From assembly GCA_035942255.1 (NCBI GenBank), contig DASZDG010000044.1:1-64000 (forward strand): a stretch of DNA of 64,000 nt, in the 5' to 3' direction. This document shows, piece by piece, positions 25,367 to 33,421 of the stretch; the stretch's first letter is position 1, and each line of letters begins with the position of its first letter. The notes under the pieces are model-generated. The model had not been told where the DNA came from. It made no database searches and worked only from the letters and a program-made list of their open reading frames with translations. The translations under genes were made by a program, and so were the position numbers. This DNA is from JALZEG01 sp035942255. GTDB taxonomy: Bacteria; Actinomycetota; CADDZG01; WHSQ01.

Positions 25367-25398
25367 AGAGGGGCGGCCATACCGGCCGCCCCTCTTTT
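25367..25398 (+). terminator. Intrinsic terminator of the carboxypeptidase gene
   Basis: A 12-bp GC-rich stem (AGAGGGGCGGCC / GGCCGCCCCTCT) with a 5-nt loop runs into TTTT, 18 bp after the stop codon. Confidence 0.9.
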
Positions 25399-25409
25399 GG
25401 CGTCGTCCC

Positions 25410-25628
25410 TTAGATGACCTCGCGGTCGCGGATGATCGTGCGGTCCTCGGTCCGGCGGAACGGAGCGAAGCTGCTCCAGAAGAGCATCGACATGACGAGC
25501 CCGATGACGCCGACGACCAGAAGGATGATGCCGACCGTCTGCAGGTCGAGCCCGGCGACCTCGGCCTCGACGGCCCACGCCAGGATCGCGCCGATGGCGA
25601 TCAGGAAGAGGCTTGCACCTATGCCCAT
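25410..25628 (-). CDS. Small two-helix membrane protein (DUF6458-like)
   Basis: 72 residues with two transmembrane segments: GIGASLFLIAIGAILAWAV and, after the VAGLDLQTVG turn, GIILLVVGVIGLVMSMLF. A charged tail follows (RRTEDRTIIRDREVI). Pattern and length match the short DUF6458 proteins widespread in actinobacteria; function unknown. The ATG at 25628 has GGAGGTGAG about 8 nt upstream. The upstream neighbour on the same strand ends 112 bp away, with a 7-bp hairpin at 25698-25723 between them. Confidence 0.8.
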   Translation of the reverse strand: MGIGASLFLIAIGAILAWAVEAEVAGLDLQTVGIILLVVGVIGLVMSMLFWSSFAPFRRTEDRTIIRDREVI

Positions 25629-25739
25629 GGTTTTCGTCTCACCTCCCCCGGCACGCGAGCGACAAAGCGCCTGCTTCTACTGATCCCGGGGTTACCCGCA
25701 GCGGGCTGCAGCCAAACCGCTGCCGTGCGTGAGGGCGCG

Positions 25740-27314
25740 CTACATCGCGGGGACTAGACCGGCTCCGGAACCGGCCGCCACCAGGTCTTCGAGGACGGTC
25801 CTCGCCGCGTTGCGCCCGGGGGCCCCGCAGACGCCGCCCCCCGGATGCGCGCCCGAGCCGCACAGGTACAGGCCCGCGACCGGCCACCGGTGCCGGTGCC
25901 ACGTCGCGGTGGGGCGCTTGTCGAAGAGCCAGTCCGGCAGGATCTCGCCGTGGAAGATGTTGCCCCCGGTGAGGCCGAAGCGCTCCTCGAGGTCGGGCGG
26001 GCCCAGCACCATCCGGCCCTCGACGAGGTTCGTGAGCCCGGGCGCGTACCGCTCGAGCGCGGCGAGCACGAGGTCCCCGGTCTCCTCTCGCCTCTCCGCC
26101 CACGACCCCTCGGCGAGCGTGTACGGCGCGTACTGCGCGAACACCGAGAGCGTGTGCTTGCCGGGCGGGGCGAGCTCCGGCTCCGATGCGGTCTGGATCC
26201 ACGCTTCGCAGAACATCTCCTGCGCCGGGCGTCCGGCCGCGGCGTCGGCGCAGGCGCGCTCGAGGTAGTCGATCGACGGCGAGATCGTGATCGTGCCGAG
26301 GTGCTCGGGGCCCGGTGACGTCGCGTCGCTCATCCCCTTGAAGCGCGGCAGCGCGCCGAGCGCGCAGTTCACCTTAACGACCGTCCCCTCGGTCGGAAGC
26401 AGGTCGACATCCTCGAGGAACTCGGGCGGCAACGCCGCGTCGCCGAGCAGCGAGAGCGTGCGCTTCGGGTCCGCGTTCGAGCACACCGTGCGCGCCTCGA
26501 TCTCCTCGCCCGACTCGAGCACCACGCCCGCGACGCGGCGGCGCGCCTCGAACTTCACGCGCGCGACGGGGGCCTCGGTGCGGATCTCTCCTCCGGCCGC
26601 GCGGACGACGTCTGCCAGCGCCGCGGTGATCGCGCCCATGCCCCCGCGCACGAACCCCCACGTGCCGGGCTCGCCCGCGGCGAGGCCGAACGCGTGGTGC
26701 AGATAGATATAAGCCGTACCGGGGGTGCGGGGGCCGGCGGCGGAGCCGATGATGCCCTGCGACGCCATGAGGCCCTGCATCAGCTCGGACTCGAAGTACT
26801 CCTCGCACAGCTCCGCGATCGAGCCGTCGACGGTCTTGGCGAACAGCCCCTCGACGTCCGACTGGCGGAACGCGCGCCGCGCCTGCTTCCTAGTCGCCGG
26901 ATACGCGAGCAGGGGGCGGAGCCGGCGCGACGCCTCCTCGAAGAGCTCGACGAAGCGCGGGTACGCGTCGGCATCGGCGGGCGAGACGCGCGAGATCGCC
27001 TCTCGGCGCGCCGCGGCCTCGAGCGGCAGCACCAGGCCGCCGCCGTCGGGGAACGGCGCGAACAGCTCCGGGTCCTTCACTCGCACGTCGAGGTCGAGCC
27101 CCAGCTCCGCGACGATCCCCGGCTCCAGCAACGACAGCGAGTACGACGCGGTGGAGATCCTGAAGCCCGGCCACGGCTCCTCCGTCACGCACGCGCCGCC
27201 GATGCGGTCGGTCCTCTCGAGCACGAGCACGCTGAGGCCGGACCGGGCGAGATACGCCGCGCACGTAAGGCCGTTGTGCCCGGCGCCGATCACGATCGCG
27301 TCGTACGAGCTCAC
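25740..27314 (-). CDS. Phytoene-dehydrogenase-like FAD-dependent oxidoreductase
   Basis: 524-residue flavoprotein of the NAD(P)/FAD amine oxidase / carotenoid desaturase superfamily, close to PYROXD2-like proteins. Residues 5-35 form the dinucleotide-binding fold (AIVIGAGHNGLTCAAYLA), followed by the conserved LERTDRIGGACVT. The C-terminal FAD motif is the stretch containing GLYLCGSGAHPGGGVCGAPG. Carotenoid desaturation is possible, but no crtB/crtI neighbours are present, so the substrate is open. The GTG at 27314 is preceded by GGGAGG. Divergent from the small zinc-ribbon gene. Confidence 0.87.
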   Translation of the reverse strand: MSSYDAIVIGAGHNGLTCAAYLARSGLSVLVLERTDRIGGACVTEEPWPGFRISTASYSLSLLEPGIVAELGLDLDVRVKDPELFAPFPDGGGLVLPLEAAARREAISRVSPADADAYPRFVELFEEASRRLRPLLAYPATRKQARRAFRQSDVEGLFAKTVDGSIAELCEEYFESELMQGLMASQGIIGSAAGPRTPGTAYIYLHHAFGLAAGEPGTWGFVRGGMGAITAALADVVRAAGGEIRTEAPVARVKFEARRRVAGVVLESGEEIEARTVCSNADPKRTLSLLGDAALPPEFLEDVDLLPTEGTVVKVNCALGALPRFKGMSDATSPGPEHLGTITISPSIDYLERACADAAAGRPAQEMFCEAWIQTASEPELAPPGKHTLSVFAQYAPYTLAEGSWAERREETGDLVLAALERYAPGLTNLVEGRMVLGPPDLEERFGLTGGNIFHGEILPDWLFDKRPTATWHRHRWPVAGLYLCGSGAHPGGGVCGAPGRNAARTVLEDLVAAGSGAGLVPAM

Positions 27315-27362
27315 AAAGGCCTCCCAGATAAAGACAAAGTCGCAATACCGACCGAGGCAGGC

Positions 27363-27368
27363 TACCGT
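27363..27368 (+). promoter_or_regulatory. -10 box of a leaderless gene
   Basis: TACCGT, 6 nt before the ATG at 27375; no ribosome site is needed. Confidence 0.55.
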
Positions 27369-27374
27369 TCCGGT

Positions 27375-27545
27375 ATGGCGTTAGCGGGCTTCTGCACGAT
27401 CTGTCAGCGCACGGTGTACGTGGACGCGGAGGCCACCCCGATCTGTCCCGTGTGCTCTTCGCCTCTGCTCGAGACCGCGCCCGGCGCGGAGGAGCAGACG
27501 CCGCCCGACGAAGCGGCTCAGGAGTCCGTGACCGCGGAGAAGTAG
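27375..27545 (+). CDS. Small zinc-ribbon protein
   Basis: 56 residues: MALAGFCTICQRTVYVDAEA, then ICPVCSSPLLET and an acidic tail. The two CxxC pairs (CTIC, CPVC) form a rubredoxin-like zinc ribbon. Function unknown. The start is supported by a leaderless -10 element. The last 28 nt overlap the 3' end of the convergent histidine phosphatase gene. Confidence 0.65.
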   Translation: MALAGFCTICQRTVYVDAEATPICPVCSSPLLETAPGAEEQTPPDEAAQESVTAEK

Positions 27546-28120
27546 GACGCGGACAGTACCGTCCCCTCCTCGAGCTTCATCGACGTCACCGAGCCCGTTT
27601 CGCACGGCGTCCCTGCCAGCCACGGCGGCACCCGCCGGCGGGCCAGCGCGAGCCGCGCGACGAGCACGGGCGTCTGGTGCGACACCACGGCTATCTCGCG
27701 GCCCTCGGCCCCCGCGGCGGCCTCGGTGACCGCCTCCATCATCCGCGTTCTGATCTCGGCGAAGGATTCTCCCCACGACGGCTTGAGCGGGTTGCGGAAG
27801 CGCCACCAGTGCGCGGGGTTGCTGAGCAGGTGCCACACCGTCCGTCCGACTCCCTCGAACGTGTTCCCGCTCTCGATCAGCCGGTCGTCGGTCACGATCT
27901 CGAGCCCGTGCGGCTCTGCGATCGCGGCCGCGGTCTCCTGCGCGCGCTCTAGCGGGCTCGCCCAGATCGTCGCGAGGTCGGCCTCTGCGAGATGGCGGGC
28001 CGCGGCCGCGGCCTGACGCTGCCCTCGCTCCGACAGGTGGTATCCCGGCAACCGCCCGTAGATGACTCCCTTCGGGTTCTCCACCTCGCCGTGCCTGACG
28101 AGGTGAACGGTGACGGCCAT
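27518..28120 (-). CDS. Histidine phosphatase (phosphoglycerate-mutase-like)
   Basis: 200-residue cytoplasmic phosphatase. The catalytic RHG motif lies in VHLVRHGEVENP, the conserved Ser/Arg segment is WASPLERAQETA, the acid is in the SGNTFEGVG / FAEIRTRMMEA region, and the second catalytic His is in IAVVSHQTPV. Substrate not deducible. The ATG at 28120 has no ribosome site, but TACCCT lies 7 nt upstream, so the gene is probably leaderless. It shares a 24-bp divergent promoter region with the gene at 28145. Confidence 0.87.
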   Translation of the reverse strand: MAVTVHLVRHGEVENPKGVIYGRLPGYHLSERGQRQAAAAARHLAEADLATIWASPLERAQETAAAIAEPHGLEIVTDDRLIESGNTFEGVGRTVWHLLSNPAHWWRFRNPLKPSWGESFAEIRTRMMEAVTEAAAGAEGREIAVVSHQTPVLVARLALARRRVPPWLAGTPCETGSVTSMKLEEGTVLSASYFSAVTDS

Positions 28121-28127
28121 GGGGTGA

Positions 28128-28137
28128 AGGGTAGGCT
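28128..28137. promoter_or_regulatory. Overlapping divergent -10 elements
   Basis: AGGGTAGGCT holds TACCCT on the minus strand (28128-28133) and TAGGCT on the plus strand (28132-28137). Each lies exactly 7 nt before a start codon (28120 minus, 28145 plus). The two sites share the central TA, so one polymerase should exclude the other. Confidence 0.65.
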
Positions 28138-28144
28138 GAAAAAC

Positions 28145-29230
28145 GTGCCCGAGATCCTGCTCTTCGGCGCGACCGGCTACACCGGCAAGCTCACCGCGGC
28201 CGCGCTGGCGGCGCGCGGTGCCGACTTCGCCGTCGCCGGCCGCAACCACGACAAGCTCGCGCGCCTCGCCGACGAGACCGGCGCGGCCGGCGTACGCGTC
28301 GTCGAAGCCGGAGACGTCGAGGGCCTGACGAAGGCGTTGCACGACGTCAAGGTCCTCGTGACGTGCGTGGGCCCCTTCCTGGAGCTCGGCGACACGGCCG
28401 TCGAGGCCGCGCTCCGCGCGGGCGTGCACTACGTCGACTCCGCGGGAGAGGGCCCGTTCGTCGAGAAGCTGATCCGCGAGAGGGACGAGGACGCGCTGCG
28501 CGCGGGCATCGCCATGGCTCCGGCGATGGGGTTCGACGAGGTGCCCGGCGACGTCGCGACGGCCGTCGCTACCGACGGTTTGGAGCTCCCCGACGTCGTC
28601 CTCACGTACGCGTTCCCGAGCCAGGCGTCCGCGGGGACACTCCGCTCGGTCCTCGGGATCGTCCCCGCGCCCGGGCGCTGGACCGTCGACGGGCGCACGC
28701 AGTGGGTCCGCGCCGGGTCCGAGACCCGGTGGGCGCCCATGCCCCCGCCGCTCGGCCCCCAGGCGAGCGTCGCGTTCCCGCTGGCGATCTGCCACCTCGC
28801 GCCGTTGCACGTCAAGCTCAACGGCTTCCGGACCTACTCGACCGCGGGGACGTGGCAGCGGATCGGGATGCGCGCGACTATGCCGGCGCTCGGCCCGCTC
28901 TTGTCCGTCCCGGCGGTCCGCTCGCTTGCCAGGAAGGCGATAGCGAGGCTCCCCGACGGACCCGGTGACGCCGCCCGCGAGCGCGGCAAGTGGACGATCC
29001 TCGCGGAGGCCACGACGCCCGACGGCGAGTGGAGGAACGTGGCGTTGACGGGGACCGACGTGTACGGGTTGACGGGGCACACGCTCGCCGCCGCCGCGCA
29101 GGTGATGAGCGGCGACGGCTATTCGGCGAAGGGAGTGCTCGCGCCGGTCCAGGCCGTGGGCGTGGATACTCTGCGCGCCGAGCTCGAGAGCTTCGGAGTG
29201 AAGATCCAGGAATTCGGCGTCAAGCGATAG
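28145..29230 (+). CDS. Saccharopine-dehydrogenase-like NAD(P)-binding protein
   Basis: 361 residues. The Rossmann motif GATGYTGKL stands at the N-terminus (EILLFGATGYTG), followed by a short-chain-like second half. This is the trans-acting enoyl reductase / saccharopine dehydrogenase NADP-binding group seen in actinobacterial lipid metabolism. CVGPFLELGDTAVEAALRAG and the VHYVDSAGE segment are typical of that family. The GTG at 28145 is 7 nt after a TAGGCT box, which supports it as a leaderless start. The hypothetical gene at 29238 follows after 7 nt, suggesting co-transcription. Confidence 0.82.
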   Translation: MPEILLFGATGYTGKLTAAALAARGADFAVAGRNHDKLARLADETGAAGVRVVEAGDVEGLTKALHDVKVLVTCVGPFLELGDTAVEAALRAGVHYVDSAGEGPFVEKLIRERDEDALRAGIAMAPAMGFDEVPGDVATAVATDGLELPDVVLTYAFPSQASAGTLRSVLGIVPAPGRWTVDGRTQWVRAGSETRWAPMPPPLGPQASVAFPLAICHLAPLHVKLNGFRTYSTAGTWQRIGMRATMPALGPLLSVPAVRSLARKAIARLPDGPGDAARERGKWTILAEATTPDGEWRNVALTGTDVYGLTGHTLAAAAQVMSGDGYSAKGVLAPVQAVGVDTLRAELESFGVKIQEFGVKR

Positions 29231-29237
29231 GGGGGCG

Positions 29238-29633
29238 ATGGGAGCGCGACTGCAGTACGCGAAGGTGATCGACCGGGAGCTGTTCATGTCCCGCGGGGGC
29301 AAGCTGCATCCGCATCTCGAGAACCAGGTGTTCCTGCAGGACGAGCCCGGCCGCGCCGGCGCGTTCCTCGTCATGCGCGGGTGGACCGACGACCACGGGA
29401 CGTTCACGGAGCAGTGGCGGCTCGAGGGGCCGGGCGGCGGCGTCGTCTACGAGAGCCTTCCGCGCGAGCTCCACATCGCGACGCGCTCGCACGTCGAGCG
29501 CCTCGAGGACGAGGTCGCGGACCTCGACTTCCAGTACTCCTCCGACGACTACCGCGTCGTCTTCACGCTCGACGACCACGTGGTCGCACGCGTGAACTTC
29601 CCGGTCACCGTCCAGTCGGACGGGAGGGCCTAG
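29238..29633 (+). CDS. Hypothetical protein, 131 aa
   Basis: No family recognised. Soluble and beta-strand-rich: GAFLVMRGWTDDHGTFTEQW, YESLPRELHIATRSH and YRVVFTLDDHVVARVNFP. It starts 7 nt after the saccharopine-dehydrogenase-like gene and probably shares its transcript. No Cys, no signal peptide and no transmembrane segment. Confidence 0.65.
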   Translation: MGARLQYAKVIDRELFMSRGGKLHPHLENQVFLQDEPGRAGAFLVMRGWTDDHGTFTEQWRLEGPGGGVVYESLPRELHIATRSHVERLEDEVADLDFQYSSDDYRVVFTLDDHVVARVNFPVTVQSDGRA

Positions 29634-29684
29634 CGCGACCGCTCGCCTCGGCGAGCGGCCAAGAAGTGACGGGGGAAATGAAAC

Positions 29685-29847
29685 GGCCGGTCGCTGGGGG
29701 CGACCGGCCAGAAAAAAGAGGGCGGGGATCTCCGACGCGCGGGCAGTGCGTCGGATGGCTGCGGCGGCGAATGCGACTGGACCCCCGCCCTACCCCGCAG
29801 TCTGGGGCCTGCCCCTTCCGTAGGCCATAGTCCCTTCGGACTATTTT
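29685..29847. ncRNA. Structured intergenic RNA candidate (leader or small RNA), strand uncertain
   Basis: The 309-bp gap 29634-29942 has no gene but many nested stems: a 10-bp hairpin (29685-29694 / 29700-29709); a closing helix AGGGCGGGG / CCCCGCCCT (29719-29727 / 29783-29791) enclosing TCCGACGC / GCGTCGGA (29731-29738 / 29748-29755); GGCCT / AGGCC; and ATAGTCC-CTTC-GGACTAT followed by TTTT (29827-29847). Read on plus, it looks like an aptamer-terminator leader for the gene at 29943. Read on minus, it ends in TTTTTT after the closing helix. No known riboswitch class was recognised. Confidence 0.45.
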
Positions 29848-29942
29848 GCGCCCGCTCGCGCGTCCTGTAACCGGCGCGCGCGGCCCTGCGTCCAACTCCC
29901 CGCACAGGGCGGAAAGGCCGTCCTGAGAAGCGGAGGTGCAAG

Positions 29943-30251
29943 GTGTACGAGTTCGCGATCGTGGTTCTGCTCGGGATCGGGACGTTCAAGCTCGTCGACA
30001 TGGTCACTGAGTACGTCGACATCTCGAAGGTCCTCTCCATCCTGACGCTGGCTCTCGGGGCGCTCGTCGCATGGGCGCTGGAGTTCTCGCTCTTCGCCCA
30101 GTGGGGCATCCCCGTACGTTCGGAGATCATGGGTTACGTCGGCACCGGCTTGATGATCTCGGCCGCCGGCTACGCCACCCCGAAGGTCTTCGAGCACGTC
30201 GCCGAGATCTTCGGCCCCCGCAGCGAGCGACCGGTTCGCCGGGCCGCGTAA
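29943..30251 (+). CDS. Hypothetical membrane protein, 102 aa
   Basis: Three hydrophobic segments: EFAIVVLLGIGTFKLVDMV, LSILTLALGALVAWALEFSL and EIMGYVGTGLMISAAGYA, then a basic C-terminus. No family recognised. The GTG at 29943 has GGAGGTG about 5 nt upstream. It is preceded by a highly structured, terminator-containing intergenic region that could regulate it, and followed by an intrinsic terminator, so it is a single-gene transcription unit. Confidence 0.65.
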   Translation: MYEFAIVVLLGIGTFKLVDMVTEYVDISKVLSILTLALGALVAWALEFSLFAQWGIPVRSEIMGYVGTGLMISAAGYATPKVFEHVAEIFGPRSERPVRRAA

Positions 30252-30274
30252 GAGCGGGACGAAACGGGCATCAA

Positions 30275-30305
30275 GGGCCCCCGGGCAACCGGGGGCCCTT
30301 TCTTT
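30275..30305 (+). terminator. Intrinsic terminator
   Basis: A 10-bp stem GGGCCCCCGG / CCGGGGGCCC with a GCAA loop is followed by TTTCTTT, 23 bp after the stop of the membrane protein gene. Confidence 0.9.
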
Positions 30306-30333
30306 GTGCGCCGGAGAGACCGATACTCGCGTC

Positions 30334-31632
30334 GTGGCCGGGTTGAGCGAGTTGAGACGGCTCGAGAAGGGGATGACGCGCGTCCGGTGGTTCGGCGCCG
30401 TCTTCGGCGCCGTCTCGATCGCGCTGCAGGAGTCGTACCCCAGCCGCGCCCGCGAGCTCGCGGCCTGGGGGCTGATCGCGCTGCTCGCCGCGGGCAACCT
30501 CGTGATCTGGGGTGTCCAGGGGCGCGTCCACACCGCGCGGGGACAGGCCCGTCTCGGCCACGCCGCGTTCGCGTTCGACGGGATCGTGATCGGCGGGATG
30601 GTCTGGGTGTTCTCGTTCGAGGACCCGTACGTGACGTGGGCGTTGCTGTTCGTCTTCCCGATGGAGGGGGCGCTGCGGTACCGCTTCAAGGGAGCGCTCG
30701 CAGCCGCCGGCGCGGTCGCGGTGTTCTTCGCAGCGCAGTCCGTCCACGTCGCGGACCTGCGCGGCGACGCGTTCGACCTGTCCACCTACGTCTTCGTGAT
30801 GTGCCTCTCGTTCCTCATCGCGGGCGTCACCGGCTCCATGGCCGACAACTGGTACGCGCAGAGTGAGGCGGTGCGGCGCCAGAGCGTGCGGCTCGCCGAG
30901 CTGGACCGCCTGAAGGATCGTTTCCTCGCAGTCACGTCCCACGAGATCCGCGGCCCCCTCACCGCGATCATCGCCGGCCTGGACACCGTGCGGAAGAGAG
31001 GCGACCGTCTCGCCCCCGAGCAGAGGGCGGGGCTGCTCGACATGGCATCGCAGCAGGGCGCGCAGCTCGCGCGCCTCGTGGACGACCTGCTCGTCACCTC
31101 CCAGCTGCAGGGAGGGAAGCTGACGTTGCACCCCCACCAGACGGACCTCCAGGAGACGATCCAGGCCGCCGTCGACGCGGCCGCGTCGAAGCGCAGCGAG
31201 CACACCCTCGAGGTGTTCGTCGAGCCGCTGATCTGCGTGCTCGATGCCGCGCGCGTCTCGCAGGTCGTGCGCAACCTGGTCGAGAACGCGTACAAGTACA
31301 CGCCCGGACGTTCGACCGTGACTGTGGCCGCGGGGGCCGAGCCGGGAGGCATCGCGATCAAGGTCGAGGACGACGGCCCCGGCATCCCGCTCGACCGGCG
31401 CGGCGAGCTCTTCGAGGCCTTCAGCCGCATCGAGGAGACCGCCGCCGGACGCGAGGGCGTGGGGCTGGGGCTCTTCGTGGTCGCGCAGCTCGTAGAGACG
31501 ATGAAGGGCCGCATCGACGTGGCGTCCTCCTCAGGGGGGACGTGCTTCACGATCCACCTGCCGTGTGAGCACTCGGCGATCTCGAAGCCGCGGCTATCGG
31601 TGGTCGACCCCACCGGCTCGGCCGGCGCCTGA
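30334..31632 (+). CDS. Membrane sensor histidine kinase
   Basis: 432 residues. Roughly the first 180 form an integral membrane sensor region with about five hydrophobic segments. Then come HisKA with the H-box SHEIRGPLTAI and an HATPase domain with N-box NLVENAYKYTP, G1 EDDGPGIP, F-box LFEAFSRIE and G2 GVGLGLFV. It phosphorylates an unknown response regulator; none is adjacent. The nearest REC proteins are at 55.6 and 57.6 kb. The GTG at 30334 follows a GATACT box by 6 nt, suggesting leaderless expression; the ATG at 30373 is an alternative. Confidence 0.88.
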   Translation: MAGLSELRRLEKGMTRVRWFGAVFGAVSIALQESYPSRARELAAWGLIALLAAGNLVIWGVQGRVHTARGQARLGHAAFAFDGIVIGGMVWVFSFEDPYVTWALLFVFPMEGALRYRFKGALAAAGAVAVFFAAQSVHVADLRGDAFDLSTYVFVMCLSFLIAGVTGSMADNWYAQSEAVRRQSVRLAELDRLKDRFLAVTSHEIRGPLTAIIAGLDTVRKRGDRLAPEQRAGLLDMASQQGAQLARLVDDLLVTSQLQGGKLTLHPHQTDLQETIQAAVDAAASKRSEHTLEVFVEPLICVLDAARVSQVVRNLVENAYKYTPGRSTVTVAAGAEPGGIAIKVEDDGPGIPLDRRGELFEAFSRIEETAAGREGVGLGLFVVAQLVETMKGRIDVASSSGGTCFTIHLPCEHSAISKPRLSVVDPTGSAGA

Positions 31633-31688
31633 TCACCGCACTCGGGACTATCCTCGGCGGCACGACACCTAGACCCGGGAGGCCCCTC

Positions 31689-32486
31689 ATGCCAAGCGTC
31701 ACCGTCGACTCGCGGCGAATCGAGTACCTGGACACCGGCGGCGCCGGGACTCCGGTCCTGCTCGTCCACGCATTCCCCCTCCGCGCCCAGATGTGGGAGC
31801 CCCAGATGGAGTCGCTCGGCGACCGCTGGCGGTTGATCGCTCCCGACCTCATGGGCTTCGGGGGCTCGGACGCTCCCGACGACGCGTCCGGCTACTCCGT
31901 GGACGCGTTCGCCGACGACCTGAAGGCGGTCCTCGACGAGCTCGGGATCGACCGGGTCGTCCTCGCCGGGCTGTCGCTCGGCGGCTACGTCGCGCTCGCG
32001 TTCCTCCGGAAGTACCGGTCCGCCGTCAGCGCGCTCGTGCTCGCCGACACCCGCGCCGAGGGCGACGCGCCCGAGAACATCGAGAAGCGCACGAACCAGC
32101 AGCGCATCGTCCGCGAGCAAGGACCGGGAGCCCTCACCGACGGCCTCATCGGCGCGCTGCTGGGCGAGCCCACGCGGGAGAAGAAGCCCGACGTCGTCGA
32201 GACCGTGCGGGGGCTGATGGAGAACCCGGCCGCCGGGTACGTCGGCGCGCTCGAGGCGATGAAGGGCCGCCCCGACTCGACTCCCGACCTCGCGTCGATC
32301 GACGTGCCGACGCTGATCGTCGTCGGCGAGAACGACACGCTCACGCCACCGGAGCTCTCGCGCAAGATGCACGAGCACATCGGCGGCTCGCGGCTCGTCG
32401 TGATCCCCGAGGCCGGCCACCTCTCGAACCTCGAGGCGCCGGAGGCGTTCAACGGCGCGCTCGCGGAGTTCCTCTCGGCTCTTTAG
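31689..32486 (+). CDS. Alpha/beta-fold hydrolase
   Basis: 265-residue cytoplasmic hydrolase. The HxF oxyanion segment is VLLVHAFPLR, the nucleophile elbow is AGLSLGGYVAL, the acid lies in VVGENDTLTPPE and the catalytic His in IPEAGHLSNLE, so the triad is complete. Substrate unknown (ester, lactone or enol-lactone type). The ATG has GGGAGG 7 nt upstream. Follows the histidine kinase by 56 bp. Confidence 0.87.
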   Translation: MPSVTVDSRRIEYLDTGGAGTPVLLVHAFPLRAQMWEPQMESLGDRWRLIAPDLMGFGGSDAPDDASGYSVDAFADDLKAVLDELGIDRVVLAGLSLGGYVALAFLRKYRSAVSALVLADTRAEGDAPENIEKRTNQQRIVREQGPGALTDGLIGALLGEPTREKKPDVVETVRGLMENPAAGYVGALEAMKGRPDSTPDLASIDVPTLIVVGENDTLTPPELSRKMHEHIGGSRLVVIPEAGHLSNLEAPEAFNGALAEFLSAL

Positions 32487-32538
32487 GCGCCCGGAAATCC
32501 GCGTCTCCGGAAGGAGGCGGTCCTAGGGTTTGCTCAGG

Positions 32539-33315
32539 ATGGAGCAGGCCCTACTCAAGCTGTCGCCGTCGAGCGCCACGGACTTCAAGAGCTGCCCGCA
32601 GCTGTTCAAGTACCGGGCGATCGACCGGCTTCCCGAGCCGCTGAGCGGGGCCGCGGCCCGCGGGTCGCTCGTGCATGCGGTGCTCGAGCGGCTGTTCGCC
32701 GAGCCGCCGGCGACGCGGACCCCGAACCGGGCGTTCGACCTGCTAGACGCGCTGTGGGCGGAGGTGAAGGACGAGCCCGAGTTCCGCCCCGACGGCATGG
32801 CGGACACGCAGGAGGATCCTTGGCTGGACGAGAGCAAGCGGCTCCTCCGCAACTACTTCAAGCTCGAGGATCCGCGGCAGCTGAGTGCAAGCCGGCTGGA
32901 GTGGTGGGTCGAGTACGAGTTGACCGACATCCACCTGAGGGGTGTGATCGACCGGCTCGAGGAGCGGCCCGACGGGACGTGGGTGCTGACCGACTACAAG
33001 ACCGGCCGCGTGCCGGGCGAGTCGCGGGAGCTGTCGGCCTTCTTCGGCCTGAGGTTCTACGCGCTCGTGTGCTGGCGGTCGTTCGGTGTGATCCCGAGGG
33101 AGATCAGGCTCGTGTACCTGTCCGATCCCGCGGTGCTGACGCTGAGCCCGAACGAGCGCATGCTCGTCGCGTTCGAGCGGCAGATGGTCGCGCTCGCCGG
33201 TGCGATCAGGCGGGCAGTCGACCGGGACGACTGGCGGACGCGGCCCTCGCCGTTCTGCATGAGCTGCTCGTTCCACGACCGCTGCCCCGCATGGGGCGGG
33301 TCGGGCACCGGCTGA
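32539..33315 (+). CDS. RecB-family PD-(D/E)xK nuclease
   Basis: 258 residues resembling the stand-alone RecB-like exonucleases of actinobacteria. The N-terminus SPSSATDFKSCPQLFKYR places the first Cys of a possible iron-sulfur staple. The nuclease core shows GVIDRLEERPDGTWVLTDYK followed by TGRVPG, with the D-x-K pair in TDYK. The C-terminal Cys cluster is FCMSCSFHDRCP. The ATG at 32539 is preceded by TAGGGT (32524-32529), so a leaderless or near-leaderless start is likely. It is separate from the adnAB locus. Confidence 0.85.
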   Translation: MEQALLKLSPSSATDFKSCPQLFKYRAIDRLPEPLSGAAARGSLVHAVLERLFAEPPATRTPNRAFDLLDALWAEVKDEPEFRPDGMADTQEDPWLDESKRLLRNYFKLEDPRQLSASRLEWWVEYELTDIHLRGVIDRLEERPDGTWVLTDYKTGRVPGESRELSAFFGLRFYALVCWRSFGVIPREIRLVYLSDPAVLTLSPNERMLVAFERQMVALAGAIRRAVDRDDWRTRPSPFCMSCSFHDRCPAWGGSGTG

Positions 33316-33344
33316 CGCCGGACGCCTGCACGGGAGGCACGCGC

Positions 33345-33372
33345 AGAGGGGGCCGGATGTCCGGCCCCCTCT
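33345..33372. terminator. GC hairpin between convergent genes
   Basis: A 13-bp stem AGAGGGGGCCGGA / TCCGGCCCCCTCT with a tight loop lies between the convergent nuclease and surface protein genes. No T-tract on either strand; it may serve as a bidirectional terminator or mRNA end. Confidence 0.55.
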
Positions 33373-33421
33373 CGCTTCCTCCCAGCGTGCGCCCTCCCTG
33401 GCCGGGGCGCCGCTTTGCGGC

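Noticed and set aside
29685..29847. SRP RNA, 6S or 6C RNA identity
   Set aside because: The conserved SRP tetraloop helix and the C-rich double hairpins of 6C RNA could not be aligned; only a generic structured element is reported.
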